From assembly GCA_905478925.1 (NCBI GenBank), contig CAJQKQ010000027.1, positions 1 through 64,000 of the forward strand: DNA of 64,000 nt. Direction: 5' to 3'. Every line of letters starts with the position of its first letter. The stretch's first letter is position 1. A model generated the notes under the pieces. That model ran no database searches, was not told the origin of the DNA, and worked only from the letters and a program-made list of their open reading frames with translations. Origin of the DNA: an uncultured Verrucomicrobiales bacterium (GTDB lineage Bacteria > Verrucomicrobiota > Verrucomicrobiia > Verrucomicrobiales > Akkermansiaceae). Made by a program: the position numbers and the translations under genes. This document shows, in pieces, positions 19,106 to 28,812 of this stretch.

Positions 19106-19203
19106 GGAGCGTGGCTTTTTAAGCAGCTTCCCTGTGCTCTCGCATCCACTGCAATCCTCACATAATAGCGATCCGCAAGACAGCAGCTTGCAGAGCCGTG
19201 CCC
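19106..19203. repeat. Inverted pair of REP-like elements (BIME-like)
   Basis: GGAGCGTGGCTTTTTAAGCA begins at 19106. On the opposite strand, GGGCACGGCTCTGCAAGCTG, read from 19203 backwards, matches it with several substitutions. The two half-elements face each other across about 36 bp. The first also resembles the palindrome at 452-474. Confidence 0.5.
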
Positions 19204-19207
19204 GAAC

Positions 19208-19241
19208 CAAAAAAGCCGGTGTCCTTTCGGACACCGGCTTT
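19208..19241 (-). terminator. Terminator of pnp
   Basis: AAAGCCGGTGTCC (19212-19224) pairs perfectly with GGACACCGGCTTT (19229-19241) over a TTTC loop. On the minus strand it is followed by a run of Ts. Confidence 0.92.
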
Positions 19242-19279
19242 GTGAATCGTTGAGGATTCGGGCGATTTGCCCGGATTCC

Positions 19280-21442
19280 TTATGCGAGTGGTGTAGTAAC
19301 TTCCTCGACCGGGCCGTTGGCTTGCGCCTCGTTTGCCTTCTCTTCGCGGAGCCAGGCGCGGCGTGACATCTTCACGCGGCCTTTTTCGTCAACACCGAGG
19401 CATTTCGCGGTGAGCATGTCGCCGCGCTTGACGACATCTTCCACTTTCTCGACGCGGCCTTCGGCCAGCTCGGAGATGTGGACGAGTCCGTCTTTGCCAG
19501 GAAGCACTTCCATGAAGGCACCGAATGCGGTGACCGAAACGACGCGACCTGTGTAGATGTTGCCGACTTCGATTTCCTGGAACATGCGATCGATCATTTC
19601 TTTCGCACGCTCGAGACCTACTTGCTTGGAAGCGTAGATGTGGACGGTGCCGTCATCTTCGATGTTCAGCTCTGCGCCGGACTCAGCCTGGATGGCTTTG
19701 ATGTTCTTGCCGCCAGGTCCAATGAGTTCGCCGATGCGATCCTGCGGGATTTTGACGGAAACGATGCGTGGCGCGTGTGCGCTGAGCTCTTTCGGATCGG
19801 TGATCGACTCGGCCATCTTGTCGATGACTTTGGTGCGGCCGTCCTTGGCGATCTTGATCGCTTCTTCGAGCATCGCAAGCGGGAGACCGGGAAGCTTGAG
19901 GTCAAGCTGGTAACCGGTGACACCCTCGCTGGTGCCACAGAGTTTGAAGTCCATGTCGCCGTAGAAATCCTCGGAACCAATGATGTCCAGGAGCATTTTG
20001 TAGGATCCCATGGAGCCGTCGTCTTTGCCTTCAGTAACGAGGCCGACGGAGATTCCACCGACAGGGCGGATGAGCGGAACACCGGCATCAAGGAGAGCCA
20101 TGGTGCCTGCACAAACGGAGGCCATCGAGGTGGAGCCGTTGGATTCCATCACTTCGGAGGAAACGCGCATTGCGTATGGGAAAACATCTTCGGCAGGAAT
20201 CACCGGCTCGATCGAGCGCTCGGCAAGTGAGCCGTGGCCGATTTCGCGACGGTTGATACCACCCATACGTCCGCATTCGCCGACGGAGAATGGAGGGAAG
20301 TTGTAGTGGAGGATGAAGCGCTTCTCGTCTTGGCCACCTGCGTAGTTATCGAAATGTTGCTTTTCGTCAGCTGGTGCGAGGGTGGCTATGCCGAGTGCTT
20401 GGGTTTCACCACGGGAGAAAATCGCGGATCCATGAACGCGTGGAAGCGTGCCGACTTCGCCGTAGAGTTCGCGGAGATCGCCGATCTGACGGCCGTCTGC
20501 GCGGACACCTTTTTCCATGATGGAAATACGGAACGCCTTTTTCTGAAGGTATTCGAAGGCTTGCTCGACATCGAAGTCGGTCGCCTCAGGAGCACGCTCC
20601 TTGATGGCTGTCTCAACTTCTTTGCGGAGTGCACCGACTTTCTTGGCACGCTCGGTTTTGGAAGCTGCGTAGATGGCTGCCTCGATGCGGTCACCTGCGA
20701 TCTCGTAAGCGATCTCGAGGAGGTTTTCCTTGGCGAGCGTGAGTTCGTAGTCGCGCTTCGCCTTGCCGCATTTTGCGACGAGTTCCTCCTGAGCTTCTAC
20801 AAGTTTGGTTACTGCCTCTTGGGCGAAATACAGGGCTTTGACGAATTCCTCTTCGGGAAGCTCGTTGGCTTGCCCTTCGATCATGATCACGTCTTTTTTG
20901 TTGCCGACGTAGATCAGGTCGAGATCGCTGTCTTCACGCTGGTCGTGGGTCGGGTTGATGACGAAGTTGCCATCAACGCGGCCAACACGCACCGCACCGA
21001 TCGGACCGGCGAAGGGGATGTCGGAAAGAGCGAGGGCGGCGGAAGCGCCGTTCATCGAGAGAACATCGGAATCGTTGATGCCGTCCGCGCTGAGGAGGAT
21101 GGCGACGATTTGTGTTTCGTAGAGATAGCCTTTCGGGAAGAGCGGACGCAGTGGGCGATCCGTCATGCGGCAAGTAAGGATTTCCTTCTCGGTAGGGCGG
21201 CCTTCGCGCTTGAAGTAGCCACCTGGGAAGACACCAGCTGCGGTGGCTTTCTCCTTATATTCTACGGAAAGTGGGAACCAGGTCTGGCCCGGGCGCACTT
21301 TGGTTTGGGAAACGGCGGTGACGAGGATGATGGTTTCCCCGCAGCGGACGGTAACTGCACCGTCTGCAAGTTTGGCAAGTTTGCCGGTTTCGATCGTGAT
21401 CGGATTTGGTCCGATATCAATCGTTGTGGATTGGATGTTCAT
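19280..21442 (-). CDS. pnp: Polyribonucleotide nucleotidyltransferase (PNPase)
   Basis: A 720-residue phosphorolytic 3'-5' exoribonuclease, central to mRNA decay. It has two RNase PH cores: the first with GETIILVTAVSQTK and FKREGRPTEKEILTCRMTDR, the second with SRGETQALGIATLAP, VSSEVMESNGSTSMASVC and SEDFYGDMDFKLCG, whose aspartates are catalytic. Between them is the helical domain. The C-terminus has a KH domain (IGPGGKNIKAI) and an S1 domain (GRVVSVTAFGAFMEVLPGKDGLVHISEL). Length and order are standard. It lies 163 bp downstream of rpsO, the classic pair, and hairpins in the gap may be the site of autoregulation. The gene ends at a strong terminator. Confidence 0.98.
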   Translation of the reverse strand: MNIQSTTIDIGPNPITIETGKLAKLADGAVTVRCGETIILVTAVSQTKVRPGQTWFPLSVEYKEKATAAGVFPGGYFKREGRPTEKEILTCRMTDRPLRPLFPKGYLYETQIVAILLSADGINDSDVLSMNGASAALALSDIPFAGPIGAVRVGRVDGNFVINPTHDQREDSDLDLIYVGNKKDVIMIEGQANELPEEEFVKALYFAQEAVTKLVEAQEELVAKCGKAKRDYELTLAKENLLEIAYEIAGDRIEAAIYAASKTERAKKVGALRKEVETAIKERAPEATDFDVEQAFEYLQKKAFRISIMEKGVRADGRQIGDLRELYGEVGTLPRVHGSAIFSRGETQALGIATLAPADEKQHFDNYAGGQDEKRFILHYNFPPFSVGECGRMGGINRREIGHGSLAERSIEPVIPAEDVFPYAMRVSSEVMESNGSTSMASVCAGTMALLDAGVPLIRPVGGISVGLVTEGKDDGSMGSYKMLLDIIGSEDFYGDMDFKLCGTSEGVTGYQLDLKLPGLPLAMLEEAIKIAKDGRTKVIDKMAESITDPKELSAHAPRIVSVKIPQDRIGELIGPGGKNIKAIQAESGAELNIEDDGTVHIYASKQVGLERAKEMIDRMFQEIEVGNIYTGRVVSVTAFGAFMEVLPGKDGLVHISELAEGRVEKVEDVVKRGDMLTAKCLGVDEKGRVKMSRRAWLREEKANEAQANGPVEEVTTPLA

Positions 21443-21541
21443 TTTTGTTTGTTCTTCTTTTTTAACGTCAAAGCCGGGCAGCCCTATGCCACCCTAGCTA
21501 TCTGGGTTTCCGAGAAATTTCCCGAGGGGGCGATCAAATCG

Positions 21542-21586
21542 CTTGCCCTTTTTGCAAGACAGCCACAGGAGATGATCCCGTGGCTG
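21542..21586 (-). promoter_or_regulatory. Hairpins between rpsO and pnp
   Basis: CAGCCAC (21560-21566) pairs with GTGGCTG (21580-21586), and CTTGC (21542-21546) with GCAAG (21554-21558). On the minus strand the first lies directly after rpsO. In Escherichia coli a hairpin here is processed by RNase III and used by PNPase for self-control. It could instead be a weak terminator; no long T-run follows. Confidence 0.5.
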
Positions 21587-21605
21587 CTGTTGCGAAATTG
21601 GTTTT

Positions 21606-21875
21606 TTAGCGGCGGAGTCCGAGGTCTCCGATGAGCTTCACGTAGTTCTCATCGCTCTTGCCCTTGACGTAATCAAGCAGCTTGCGGCGCTGGGATACCA
21701 TTTTCAGGAGCCCACGGCGTGAGGCAAAATCCTTCTTGTGGATGAGCAGATGCTCGGTGAGTTCGAAAATCCGCTTGGTCAGCAATGCCACCTGATAAGT
21801 TGCGCTGCCGGTGTCTCCTTCGTGGGCTTTATACGACTTGAGGTCGATTTCTTGTCTTTCTGCTTTTACGCTCAT
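21606..21875 (-). CDS. rpsO: Small ribosomal subunit protein uS15
   Basis: An 89-residue, basic protein of the 30S subunit that binds the central domain of 16S rRNA. The family phrases are clear: [47 protein letters not shown] and [13 protein letters not shown]. Length is exactly normal (88-89 residues). The start ATG at 21873-21875 gives MSVKAERQ. It precedes pnp, the usual arrangement. S15 represses its own translation in several bacteria, but no matching leader pseudoknot can be confirmed here. Confidence 0.98.
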   Translation of the reverse strand: MSVKAERQEIDLKSYKAHEGDTGSATYQVALLTKRIFELTEHLLIHKKDFASRRGLLKMVSQRRKLLDYVKGKSDENYVKLIGDLGLRR

Positions 21876-22113
21876 TTTAGTAAGGGATAGAGCCAGCGTT
21901 CATCGCCGACCCGTCCTAAGAGGCGGAATGAAGCGGGGAAAGGGCGGAATTGCAAGGATTTTCCGAGAGTCGAGAATTCAAGGAGCCTACGGTAGGAAGA
22001 CGATCCATTGTAAATGGAGAAGAGGAACCACGGATGCACCCAAGGGGCATCCGCATCATCCTTGATTGAATTTCTTCAAATCTAGATGCCCTGCTCGCGG
22101 AAGAAGAGACGGA

Positions 22114-22141
22114 TTGACGTAAACCCATATTCCCGTATCAT
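22114..22141 (+). promoter_or_regulatory. Sigma-70-type promoter of the toxin-antitoxin operon
   Basis: TTGACG (22114-22119), a 16-bp spacer and TATCAT (22136-22141). Only six bases separate the -10 box from the antitoxin ATG at 22148, so a transcript starting at the usual distance would be leaderless or nearly so. Confidence 0.6.
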
Positions 22142-22147
22142 TGTGCA

Positions 22148-22426
22148 ATGAAAACAACCATCGACATCCCGGAGCCGCTTTACCGGAAGGTTAAAATTCG
22201 TGCGGCCGAAACCGGCACCACCCTGAAGCAAATTGTGCTCACCTCGTTGACCAAAGAACTGGAGGCTAGCGACGCAACCTCGACGGACGGGCAATCGTTC
22301 ATGGAGAGGCGCAAGCTGCGACCCGGCTATGAGGCAGCTTTGAAAGCGGGTGCATTCTCCGGAGGAACCGATTCCACGGTGATCATATCCGAAGACCGCA
22401 GCTCCCGGGAAGATGCTCTACGTTGA
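22148..22426 (+). CDS. VapB-like antitoxin (ribbon-helix-helix)
   Basis: A 92-residue protein whose first 40 residues (MKTTIDIPEPLYRKVKIRAA, then ETGTTLKQIVLTSLTKEL) read as a ribbon-helix-helix DNA-binding domain of the VapB/CopG kind. The C-terminal half (GYEAALKAGAFSGGTDSTV to the end) is flexible and would clasp the toxin. The gene overlaps the vapC start by 14 bp, so the two are coupled. The family expectation is that it neutralises the PIN toxin and represses the operon with it. No upstream ribosome binding site exists if the promoter at 22114-22141 is right, because there is almost no leader. Confidence 0.82.
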   Translation: MKTTIDIPEPLYRKVKIRAAETGTTLKQIVLTSLTKELEASDATSTDGQSFMERRKLRPGYEAALKAGAFSGGTDSTVIISEDRSSREDALR

Positions 22427-22847
22427 TACCACTTACCTTTTTCGCGTGTATTCCACCGAACCGGGGCATGAAGCAGTCAAAGCCCTGCTCCCACAAACTG
22501 ACCGTTTGGCGGTTGCCTGGCATGGGCGGGCGGAGTTTGCCTCCATCCTGCTCCGCAAACGCAGGGAGGGTTCGGATTCCCCGGAACAACTTGCAAGTCT
22601 GACTGATCAGTTCCAGAGCGATTGCCGCATGGGATTCATCGAATTCCTCCCTCTGACGGAAGGTGTGATGACACGCTTGGAAACCGTCCTCGCCTCCGCG
22701 CCCGCCACCACCAACATCCGTGCCGCCGATGCACTTCACCTCGCATGTGCAGCGGAGCATGGCTTCACGGAAGTATACTCGAACGACCGCCTATTCCTCG
22801 CCGCCGCACCGTTGTTCGGGTTGACGGGGGTGAATGTGATCCAGTGA
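22413..22847 (+). CDS. VapC-like PIN-domain toxin
   Basis: A 144-residue PIN-domain ribonuclease. The acidic catalytic set is visible: Asp5 in LYVDTTYLF, Glu41 in HGRAEFAS, Asp106 in RAADALHLA and Asp125 in YSNDRLF. VapC toxins cut tRNA or rRNA when released from the antitoxin; the target here is unknown. The start overlaps the end of the antitoxin gene. The sequence is compact and complete, so the pair looks functional. The locus sits just before the rearranged 23.5-30 kb region, a typical place for a mobile toxin-antitoxin pair. Confidence 0.88.
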   Translation: MLYVDTTYLFRVYSTEPGHEAVKALLPQTDRLAVAWHGRAEFASILLRKRREGSDSPEQLASLTDQFQSDCRMGFIEFLPLTEGVMTRLETVLASAPATTNIRAADALHLACAAEHGFTEVYSNDRLFLAAAPLFGLTGVNVIQ

Positions 22848-23016
22848 TCACATTTGGCATGATTCCATGATCGATCCAAAAGCCTTACCAGCTCCTCACC
22901 ACCCATATAGCGATACAATTGGGGACGAAAAGACATTCCCCCTGTTCCCTGCGAATTGGATTAATCCTTGAGCAAGAATCGCACGCGACGAAGATATTAT
23001 TTCTCTAATCATTCCC

Positions 23017-23499
23017 ATGAGCGAAACCTGCCCTTCCAAAAAATCCGGAAAACTGCGGTTCGTGATCTGGGCGGCGGCTATCGTAATGGTCTTTGCCGGA
23101 CTCACCACCCCGATGGTGTTACGATCGCGCAAAGATCCGCTTATGGGTCAGTTTTTTTATCTGAATCTTTGCGGCACGATGTTGTGGGGTTTCGCCTCCG
23201 CCAACGATGGCAGACTTCCAAAAGATCTCGAAGAACTCGCCACATACCTCGGTTCAGAATCCAGATACCTAGCGCAATACAACAGTCCGAAAACCGGAGT
23301 GCTTGCGGACTGGTTGTATTTTTCCGGATTCGATTCCTCGGACCGTGCGGACACCATCGTGATGGCGTCTCCTGTGGCTATCACCAAGGCGGATGGGACG
23401 ATGTATGTAAAAGGAGGTGCTTCCCGTATGGTCCTGACTCTCAATGGAAGAACCGCCATTTTAAAAGAAGCCGATTACCTGGAATGCATCGCCCAGTAG
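23017..23499 (+). CDS. Membrane-anchored protein of unknown function
   Basis: A 160-residue protein with one N-terminal membrane segment (FVIWAAAIVMVFAGLTTPMV, about 15-34) and a periplasmic part. That part has phrases known from verrucomicrobial secretin/pseudopilin-like hypotheticals: LPKDLEELATYLG, DWLYFSGFDSSDRADTIVM and RMVLTLNGRTAILKEADYL. No prepilin cleavage site is seen. The frame stays open after the TAG stop at 23497-23499 for another 90 codons into a HEAT-like stub, so the stop could be recent. No function can be assigned. It starts at ATG 23017; the longer plus-strand frame from 22968 is out of phase with it. Confidence 0.75.
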   Translation: MSETCPSKKSGKLRFVIWAAAIVMVFAGLTTPMVLRSRKDPLMGQFFYLNLCGTMLWGFASANDGRLPKDLEELATYLGSESRYLAQYNSPKTGVLADWLYFSGFDSSDRADTIVMASPVAITKADGTMYVKGGASRMVLTLNGRTAILKEADYLECIAQ

Positions 23500-23756
23500 A
23501 GCCGGGATTCATGGAGAAACCCTGAACACGGAAAGCTAGACGATCCATGGGGTTTCCTTTCAAATCCCGCATGGGCTCATCCCGAAATTCCAAAGCCTTC
23601 CACTACGCCATCCGATAAAGAACTCCGGAAACTGCTCTATGCCCTGAAGATCGGCACTTCGGATGCTGCGGATAAACTCGTGGAAATTGGAACAGCTTCG
23701 CCGGAAATCGTTCCCGCCATGCTGGAGTCCCTGGGCGATTCCGAAGCCGGATACCA
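23500..23756 (+). pseudogene. HEAT-like repeat gene stub
   Basis: In the same frame as the preceding gene, after its stop, the sequence reads KLDDPWGFLSNPAWAHPEIP, then SDKELRKLLYALKIGTSDAA, then DKLVEIGTASPEIVPAMLES. The last part is a typical HEAT-repeat helix pair. No start codon precedes it, and at about 23757 the homology stops and another gene (DUF1214) begins in a different frame. I read it as the C-terminally cut remnant of a HEAT-repeat protein. Confidence 0.5.
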
Positions 23757-24497
23757 TTGCGCGAAGGGAACATCTACCGGGAGATCCACGAGATGGTTCA
23801 GGAGGAGGTCGTCCTGGATCGGGATCTCGCCATGATGGGCTTGCTTGCGCGTATCGGCATCAAGAAGGGGGAACCTTTCAAGCCAGACGCGAAGTTGCAG
23901 GCCACCTTTGATAAGGCCGGTCCCGAAGCACTCGAGTACATGATCGATCAATACCACCGCGTCCTGAATCCTTTCATTTACGAGGGCAAGAAATGGTCGG
24001 CCTTGGTACCCAACGGTTCGAGAGAGACGGAGTGGCGCTACGAATTTCCTTCCTACTACGACTATCACGCCAAGGGTGCGCTTTTTTACGCGATCATCAC
24101 CAGCGTGAAGAACTACGGCAGCGCGACCTACTACCTCGACATTGCGGAAACTGAGGACGGCGAGTGGCTGGACGGTGGCAAGAACTACAAGCTGGTGATG
24201 CCGGCCAAGGTGCCTGTTCGGGATTTTTGGGCCGTCACGACCTATGATCTGGTGACCGCGTCCTACATCCGCAACATGGACAAGAGCAGCATCGACTCCA
24301 ACATGAAGGACGTCGTGAAGAATTCCGATGGTTCGGTGGACATCTACTTCGGACCGAAGGCACCGAAAGGTCACGAGAGCAACTGGCTCCCCACCGATCC
24401 GAAGCGGCGCTTCTTCCTGCTCGGCCGCTTCTACGGACCGGAGCCTGCCATCCTAGACGGCAGCTTTATCCTCAACAATGTTGAGCTGTTGAAGTGA
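23757..24497 (+). pseudogene. DUF1254/DUF1214 protein, C-terminal part only
   Basis: The open frame (246 codons from TTG 23757) matches only the C-terminal DUF1214 half of DUF1254-DUF1214 proteins, which are normally 430-500 residues. Typical phrases are MVQEEVVLDRDLAMMGLLAR, IGIKKGEPFKPDAKLQATFD, NYKLVMPAKVPVRDFWAVTT and RFFLLGRFYGPEPAILDGSF. The N-terminal DUF1254 domain and signal peptide are missing; in their place is the HEAT-like stub. The remaining frame has no stop, so it could still be translated from TTG or GTG, but with no export signal it is probably inactive. It directly precedes the DUF3604 gene, a pairing I recall from other genomes. Confidence 0.72.
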
Positions 24498-24567
24498 GCG
24501 AATTCCCCGAAAAAAATCCAACACTCTATCGAAAATAATGAAAGCAGCATGAATACTAAGCACCTCC

Positions 24568-24629
24568 CTAGTAGTGACCCTACTAGCGGCCGGAATTTTT
24601 GAAGTGGCCCCGGGAAACGGAGCCACTTC
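24568..24629. other. Two hairpins upstream of the DUF3604 gene
   Basis: CTAGTAG (24568-24574) pairs with CTACTAG (24580-24586), and GAAGTGGC (24601-24608) with GCCACTTC (24622-24629). Neither is followed by Ts on the plus strand. They might be operators, mRNA structure, or scars in the 234-bp gap before the gene at 24732. Confidence 0.35.
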
Positions 24630-24731
24630 AATCGGGTCATTCCGTAAATCTTAATTACTGGTGCCAAGTAAAAATGAATGGAATCCACTTTTGTCCTACA
24701 CCCCACAGAGAAAAACTGATTTAATGATTTT

Positions 24732-26663
24732 ATGAAAAAAATAAATAATCTAGCAAATCGATGCATCGGTGCCCTCGCCGTGCTCAGTGCGGGATCTGCG
24801 ATGGCGCAGATCAAGCCGGTCACCCCTTCACCGGAAAAAATTTATCCAGGGAAGACCTACTCTCCCTACGCCCAACGCAGTTTCCCCAGTCATGTCTGGT
24901 GGGGTGACTCCCATCTGCATACTGGCAATTCACTCGATGCCGGCCTCTTCGGCAACACAGTGGGTCTGGACGATGCCTATCGCCTTGCACGCGGTGGAGA
25001 AATCAAGGCTTCGACCGGGCTGCCGATCAAACTTTCGAGACCACTGGACTGGCTGATCATCACGGATCACACCGACCTCATGGGCATCGCCGCCGATATC
25101 CAAAAGGGTGCGCCGACCGTCATGGCCGATCCAAAGGGAAAAGAATGGGCCGAGGCTTTTCAGAAGGGCGGTCGTGAAGCTGGTGAGGCCGCCTTCGATC
25201 TGATCACCAATTTCGCACAGGGGACTCTGCCGAAGGCATTGCTCGAGGCCTACAGTCCTGGGTCGGAGGTCTTCAACGGAGTTTGGGAGGACAACATCCA
25301 AAAGGCCGAGAACTACAACGAGCCAGGCCGCTTCACGGCCTTCATTGGCTTCGAGTGGACCTCGGTGCCGAAGGGCTTTAACCTACACCGCAATGTCATT
25401 TTGCGAGACGGCGGCCCCCGTGCCCGCCAAGTCCTGCCGCTGACGACCCAACCGCCCGTAGGCACCACCGATCCGCTGGATCTTTACAAGTGGCTTGAGG
25501 ATTACGAGAGCAAGACCGGCGGCAAAGCCTTCGCCTTCTCCCACAATGGCAACCTCTCCAATGGTTGGATGTTCCCGACCGAGAAGACCTACGCTGGTGG
25601 AGTGGTCGATGAGAACTACGTCAAGCTCCGCGCCAAGTGGGAGCCACACTATGAAATCACCCAAATCAAGGGCGACGGCGAAGCGCATCCCTTGCTCTCA
25701 CCTGAGGATCCGTTTGCTGATTACGAGAACTGGGACGTGGGCAACCTCGATCTGACCGAGCTCAAGAAGCCTGAGATGCTTAAAGGAGAATACGGGCGTG
25801 AAGCACTCAAGCAGGGTCTACTGCTTGAGAAAAAGCTAGGTTACAACCCCTACAAGTTTGGCTTTGGCGGAGCCACCGACAGCCACACCTCCTTGCCCAC
25901 GGCGGAGGAAGACAATTTCTTCGGAAAATCGACCAGTGTGGAGCCTTCGAAAGACCGCGTGAATCATCCCTTCATCGAGTCCAAACTCGGCAAGATCGAA
26001 GGCTACAAACTCGTCGCCTCGGGCTACACTGGGATCTGGGCTGAAGAAAATACCCGGGCCTCGCTCTTCGACGCCATGCAGCGTCGCGAAACCTACGGCA
26101 CCACCGGCCCCCGCATGCGGGTTCGCTTCTTTGGTGGTTGGGATTACACCGACAACGACCTGCGTTCACGCGCCCCGGCCTTCAAAGGCTATGAGAAAGG
26201 TGTCCCAATGGGTGGCGATATGCGGGCAGCTGATGGAAAAAAAGCACCGAACTTCATGATCTACGCCCTCCGCGACCCGATCGGTGCAAATCTCGACCGT
26301 CTCCAGGTCGTGAAAGGCTGGCTCGATACTGCCGGGAAACTGCATGAGAAAGTCTACGATGTCGCCGTATCCGGCGACCGTAAAATCGAAGCCGGAATCT
26401 GCAAGACTCCGGTCGGAAATACGGTCGATGAAGAAGCCGCCAACTGGACCAATACGATTGGTGCCTCAGAACTGGCCACCGTCTGGACGGATCCCGATTT
26501 CGATGCGAAGGAATCGGCCTTCTACTACGTCCGGGTTCTGGAAATCCCTACTCCTCGATGGGTCCTCTACGACAAGGTTCGCCTTGGCGCCGAGATTCCA
26601 AAGGAAGCGAAGCTGATCGGCCAGGAGCGGGCTTACACCTCCCCAATCTGGTACACTCCGTAA
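24732..26663 (+). CDS. DUF3604 protein (PHP-like metal-dependent hydrolase fold)
   Basis: A 643-residue exported protein; signal peptide at about 1-25 ([19 protein letters not shown]). The DUF3604 hallmarks are all present: [78 protein letters not shown] and [15 protein letters not shown] [15 protein letters not shown]. The His and Asp pairs resemble PHP metal sites, so a periplasmic metal-dependent hydrolase is likely, but the substrate of the family is not known to me. The gene begins a same-strand block with a HEAT-like protein, a PpiC foldase and a HupE/UreJ protein. The DUF1214 stub sits just upstream. Confidence 0.9.
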   Translation: MKKINNLANRCIGALAVLSAGSAMAQIKPVTPSPEKIYPGKTYSPYAQRSFPSHVWWGDSHLHTGNSLDAGLFGNTVGLDDAYRLARGGEIKASTGLPIKLSRPLDWLIITDHTDLMGIAADIQKGAPTVMADPKGKEWAEAFQKGGREAGEAAFDLITNFAQGTLPKALLEAYSPGSEVFNGVWEDNIQKAENYNEPGRFTAFIGFEWTSVPKGFNLHRNVILRDGGPRARQVLPLTTQPPVGTTDPLDLYKWLEDYESKTGGKAFAFSHNGNLSNGWMFPTEKTYAGGVVDENYVKLRAKWEPHYEITQIKGDGEAHPLLSPEDPFADYENWDVGNLDLTELKKPEMLKGEYGREALKQGLLLEKKLGYNPYKFGFGGATDSHTSLPTAEEDNFFGKSTSVEPSKDRVNHPFIESKLGKIEGYKLVASGYTGIWAEENTRASLFDAMQRRETYGTTGPRMRVRFFGGWDYTDNDLRSRAPAFKGYEKGVPMGGDMRAADGKKAPNFMIYALRDPIGANLDRLQVVKGWLDTAGKLHEKVYDVAVSGDRKIEAGICKTPVGNTVDEEAANWTNTIGASELATVWTDPDFDAKESAFYYVRVLEIPTPRWVLYDKVRLGAEIPKEAKLIGQERAYTSPIWYTP

Positions 26664-26769
26664 TTCCTCTGCCGTCACAAGCTGATCCGTGCATTTGAAA
26701 AGCGACCGAGGAATCGTCGAAATCAAAGAACGGGATAGGCCATTAGCTTCTGCTATTCGCTCACCAGCG

Positions 26770-27843
26770 ATGGCCATGCAAATGAAATTCCTGTTCCTCG
26801 CCGTCTTCTTGTTCACTGGATTTTATCCGGTGGGCGAAGCGTGTCAGATCTGTATTCCTTTCCCGGAGAGATCTGCGGCCGATGATCTGTTTGACGCGGA
26901 TGTGGTCGTCCTTGCGCGGGAGGATCCAGAGCGGCCATTCCACTTCTATGCCGTGGAAGTTCTTAAAGGAACGCCGGGCACGGAAAAGATCGATCTATTT
27001 CTCGACAGTACCTCTCGACGGACCCTCGGGCTCTTCCCCGAGCGTTCTATTGTGTTGGCGAAGGGGGGCAGTGAGAGCCCAGAGGGCTGGCTCCGTATCG
27101 GCATGGCTGATGAGGCCTTCGGCTCATTGGTCCGCGAACTGTTGGATTCCGCGGCCGCTTGGGAGAAGCAACCAGGACTGCGGGTCGAGTTCTTCGGTAA
27201 GCTTCTCGGGCACGAGGATGCGCAAATCAGTCGTCTGGCCCATCTGGAAGTCGCCGGCGCCTCCTACCGTGAGATCAAGGGACTGAAAAACGTCCTGCCG
27301 CGGAAGGAAATCCATGCCTTCCTCAAAAATTTCCGATACGTCGAATGGCACGCCCTCTACATCCTTCTGCTGGCGCAAAGCGGAGACCCTGCGGATCGCG
27401 AGTTCATCTCGGATGCCTTTCACTCGGCAGTGCGCTTCAAGAGCACTCTCAGCCTCGGAGCATGGACTACGGCTTTCATCGAACTCGAAGAAGAGAAGGC
27501 GATCGAATTTATCGAGACCGAGTATTTCCGAAATAGCGGGCACAGCCCTGCGGAACTGCGGGAAGTGGCGATGGCGCTGTCAGTCCATGGCACCAACGGG
27601 CATACCCACCTTCGTGACCGTATCGTTGCCAGCTATAAGACCATGCTCGCGAAATACCCCGCCATGACACCGGATGTCGCTAAGGATCTCATCGCCTGGA
27701 AACGAACCGAACTAACAAGTGAGGTTGCCAACTATCTGGCGGCCCACCAGTTCGAGCTTGATCTACCGACTGCACTGGGGCTGATGGCCTACAGTCGAAA
27801 GGCACAGCCAGCCAACGATCATGCCGACAGACTCGAGAAATAG
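26770..27843 (+). CDS. Secreted HEAT-like protein with an N-terminal CxxC
   Basis: A 357-residue exported protein. The ATG at 26770 (or 26776, 26782) precedes the signal peptide KFLFLAVFLFTGFYPVGEA; the longer frame from 26689 hides it. Right after the signal comes ACQICIPFPERSAADDLFDA, with a CxxC pair and a 'DADVVVLA' strand found in proteins annotated as hypothetical next to DUF3604. The remaining 230 residues are helical with HEAT-like pairs. It is the second gene of the DUF3604 block. The family is unknown to me, but a periplasmic scaffold that helps a neighbour is plausible. Confidence 0.72.
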   Translation: MAMQMKFLFLAVFLFTGFYPVGEACQICIPFPERSAADDLFDADVVVLAREDPERPFHFYAVEVLKGTPGTEKIDLFLDSTSRRTLGLFPERSIVLAKGGSESPEGWLRIGMADEAFGSLVRELLDSAAAWEKQPGLRVEFFGKLLGHEDAQISRLAHLEVAGASYREIKGLKNVLPRKEIHAFLKNFRYVEWHALYILLLAQSGDPADREFISDAFHSAVRFKSTLSLGAWTTAFIELEEEKAIEFIETEYFRNSGHSPAELREVAMALSVHGTNGHTHLRDRIVASYKTMLAKYPAMTPDVAKDLIAWKRTELTSEVANYLAAHQFELDLPTALGLMAYSRKAQPANDHADRLEK

Positions 27844-27897
27844 ACTGACGACAAATTCGCTGACTATCACTCTCATTTTTACTACTGAACACCCGCA

Positions 27898-28812
27898 ATG
27901 ACCCGAGTTTTAAAAGAACCTCTCATCCATTTCCTCGTCCTCGGAGGTGCCCTCTTCGCCCTCTTCGCCCTCTTCAATGTCCTCGGCGGTGACGGGGAAC
28001 TCGCGCCAGACGGTTCCCAGTCACAAGAAGGGGCCGCTCCCAGAAAAATATCCAAGCAAATCGTCGTGAGCAGCGGTCGGATCGAAAGTCTCGTTGCCCA
28101 GTTTTCAAAGACCTGGCAGCGGGCGCCGACGGAGCAGGAGCAACAGGGCTTGATCGACGAGTTCGTCCGCGAAGAGGTGATGTATCGCCAGGCACTCAAA
28201 CTTGAACTTGATCGGGACGATCCAATGGTCAGGCGTCGCATGCGGCAGAAGCTGGAGTTTTTCACCGAGGACATCCTTACCTTGGCCAAGCCAACCGACG
28301 AAGCGCTCGCCGCCTACCTCGAAGCGAACCCCGATCCCTATCGGCAGGATTCAAAATTCACGTTCAAGCAGGTTTACCTGAATACCCAGAATCGTGCCGA
28401 AACCATCGAGGCCGACGTCTCATCGCTGTTGGCTGAGCTACGCGCTGCGGGTGCCTCCGCGGATATCCGGGAAGCAGGAGATCGGCTGATGTTGGAACAG
28501 GAGTTTCAAGCCACCAGCCAATTTGAGATCGAGAGACTCTTCGGTCAGGAGTTCGCCAAGGGGCTCCCCTCAGTGGAAACAGGAAGCTGGCAGGGGCCGG
28601 TTCGATCTGGATTTGGAGTTCATCTCGTCTTCATCAGTGAACGGATCGATGGCCGCTTACCTCCCCTCAGTGAAGTTCGAGAAGCTGTCGCGCGCGACTG
28701 GAGTAACGCGAAGCGCGAGGAAAGCAACGAGGCTATCTACGAAAATTGGCGGGCAGAATACGAGGTCAGCATCGAGGAAGCCTCCACACCCAAGGAGGAC
28801 CCGAAGAAATGA
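27898..28812 (+). CDS. PpiC-type peptidyl-prolyl isomerase / foldase
   Basis: A 304-residue membrane-anchored foldase. Residues about 9-30 are a membrane anchor (LIHFLVLGGALFALFALFNV). A SurA-like helical part follows (VREEVMYRQALKLELDRDDP, VRRRMRQKLEFF). The parvulin-type domain at about 170-270 has FKQVYLNT, then FATGLPSVE-like FAKGLPSVETGSWQGPVRSG and FGVHLVFISERIDG. It catalyses prolyl isomerisation and helps proteins fold in the periplasm. The stop overlaps the start of the HupE/UreJ gene (ATGA), so the two are coupled. Its position suggests it serves exported products of the same block. Confidence 0.85.
   Translation: MTRVLKEPLIHFLVLGGALFALFALFNVLGGDGELAPDGSQSQEGAAPRKISKQIVVSSGRIESLVAQFSKTWQRAPTEQEQQGLIDEFVREEVMYRQALKLELDRDDPMVRRRMRQKLEFFTEDILTLAKPTDEALAAYLEANPDPYRQDSKFTFKQVYLNTQNRAETIEADVSSLLAELRAAGASADIREAGDRLMLEQEFQATSQFEIERLFGQEFAKGLPSVETGSWQGPVRSGFGVHLVFISERIDGRLPPLSEVREAVARDWSNAKREESNEAIYENWRAEYEVSIEEASTPKEDPKK

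Noticed and set aside
20234..21634. 466-codon frame antisense to pnp
   Set aside because: It mirrors the PNPase coding pattern; no homology or start context. It is a shadow frame in GC-rich DNA.
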